NCBI GenBank assembly: GCA_963775085.1
Contig: CAVZHO010000022.1
Coordinates: forward strand, 1-6,853
Direction of reading: 5' to 3'
Origin: JAAFIP01 sp963775085
Lineage (GTDB): Bacteria > Pseudomonadota > Gammaproteobacteria > Burkholderiales > Burkholderiaceae_C
DNA: 6,853 bases
Under the pieces are notes generated by a model that made no database searches, was not told the origin of the DNA, and saw only the letters and a program-made list of their open reading frames with translations. Shown here piece after piece: positions 6,784 to 6,853 of this stretch (positions within the stretch are counted from its first letter, which is position 1; each line of letters opens with the position of its first letter). The position numbers and the translations under genes were made by a program.

Positions 6784-6853
6784 ACACGGTTGCCGTTCCT
6801 CGAAGAACCGCGCTGGTTGCGCTGCCTCTGCTGTGTACGGCATCAGCGTGGGC
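6780..6853 (+). CDS. 5' end of a gene for a secreted or periplasmic protein (partial)
   Basis: An ORF opens at ATG 6780 and runs off the window. The 25 visible residues look like a signal peptide: a basic pair R8-R9 in PRRTAL, a hydrophobic core ALVALPLLC (11-19), and an AWA ending (23-25) fitting an AxA signal peptidase I site. The final codon is GC plus one unseen base, which is alanine whatever that base is. The cysteine at 19 is not in a good lipobox because leucine precedes it. The RR pair is only loosely Tat-like. In-frame TAA 6759-6761 excludes an earlier start. The mature protein is outside the window, so its function is unknown. Confidence 0.6.
   Translation, partial: MNTVAVPRRTALVALPLLCTASAW

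Noticed and set aside
6795..6808. GTTCCTCGAAGAAC near-palindrome as an operator
   Set aside because: It lies inside the signal-peptide coding region, is imperfect, and is not repeated elsewhere in the window.

Overview
The window is a compact cell-envelope locus, most likely part of a lipopolysaccharide (LPS) core and O-antigen cluster from a Gram-negative bacterium. The presence of an MsbA-type exporter, a WaaL-like ligase and a WaaE/KdtX-like glucosyltransferase implies an outer membrane with LPS. Moderately GC-rich codon use and the protein style suggest a betaproteobacterium of the order Burkholderiales, perhaps Comamonadaceae. That placement is an impression from protein sequence and was not tested by any search.

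Layout from left to right. Bases 1-43 hold the 3' tail of an unidentified gene. Two rightward genes follow: a small cytoplasmic-looking NodB/CE4 polysaccharide deacetylase (47-778) and a GT-B family 4 glycosyltransferase (756-1919), overlapping by 23 nt. They meet, tail to tail and only 5 bp apart, a leftward operon read from right to left: O-antigen ligase-like membrane protein (5840-4602), MsbA-type lipid ABC exporter (4605-2821), and a family 2 glycosyltransferase (2824-1925). Both internal junctions of that operon are ATGA stop/start overlaps, so the three products are probably made in coupled amounts. A divergent intergenic region of 87 bp (5841-5927) separates the ligase from a rightward WaaE/KdtX-like family 2 glycosyltransferase (5928-6728). 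The right edge holds a 13-codon ORF with a strong ribosome binding site, overlapping by ATGA the start of a truncated gene whose product begins with a secretion signal.

Working together (inference): the cytoplasmic glycosyltransferases and the deacetylase would build and modify the sugar part of lipid A-core on the inner face of the inner membrane, the MsbA-like transporter would flip it, and the ligase would join a polymer to the core on the periplasmic side.

There are no tRNAs, rRNAs, insertion sequences, CRISPR arrays or phage genes visible, and no gene-free stretch longer than about 90 bp. I do not see a strong candidate for an undescribed system. The most unusual items are the small coupled ORF at the right edge and the deacetylase, which lacks export signals and has degenerate secondary CE4 motifs.
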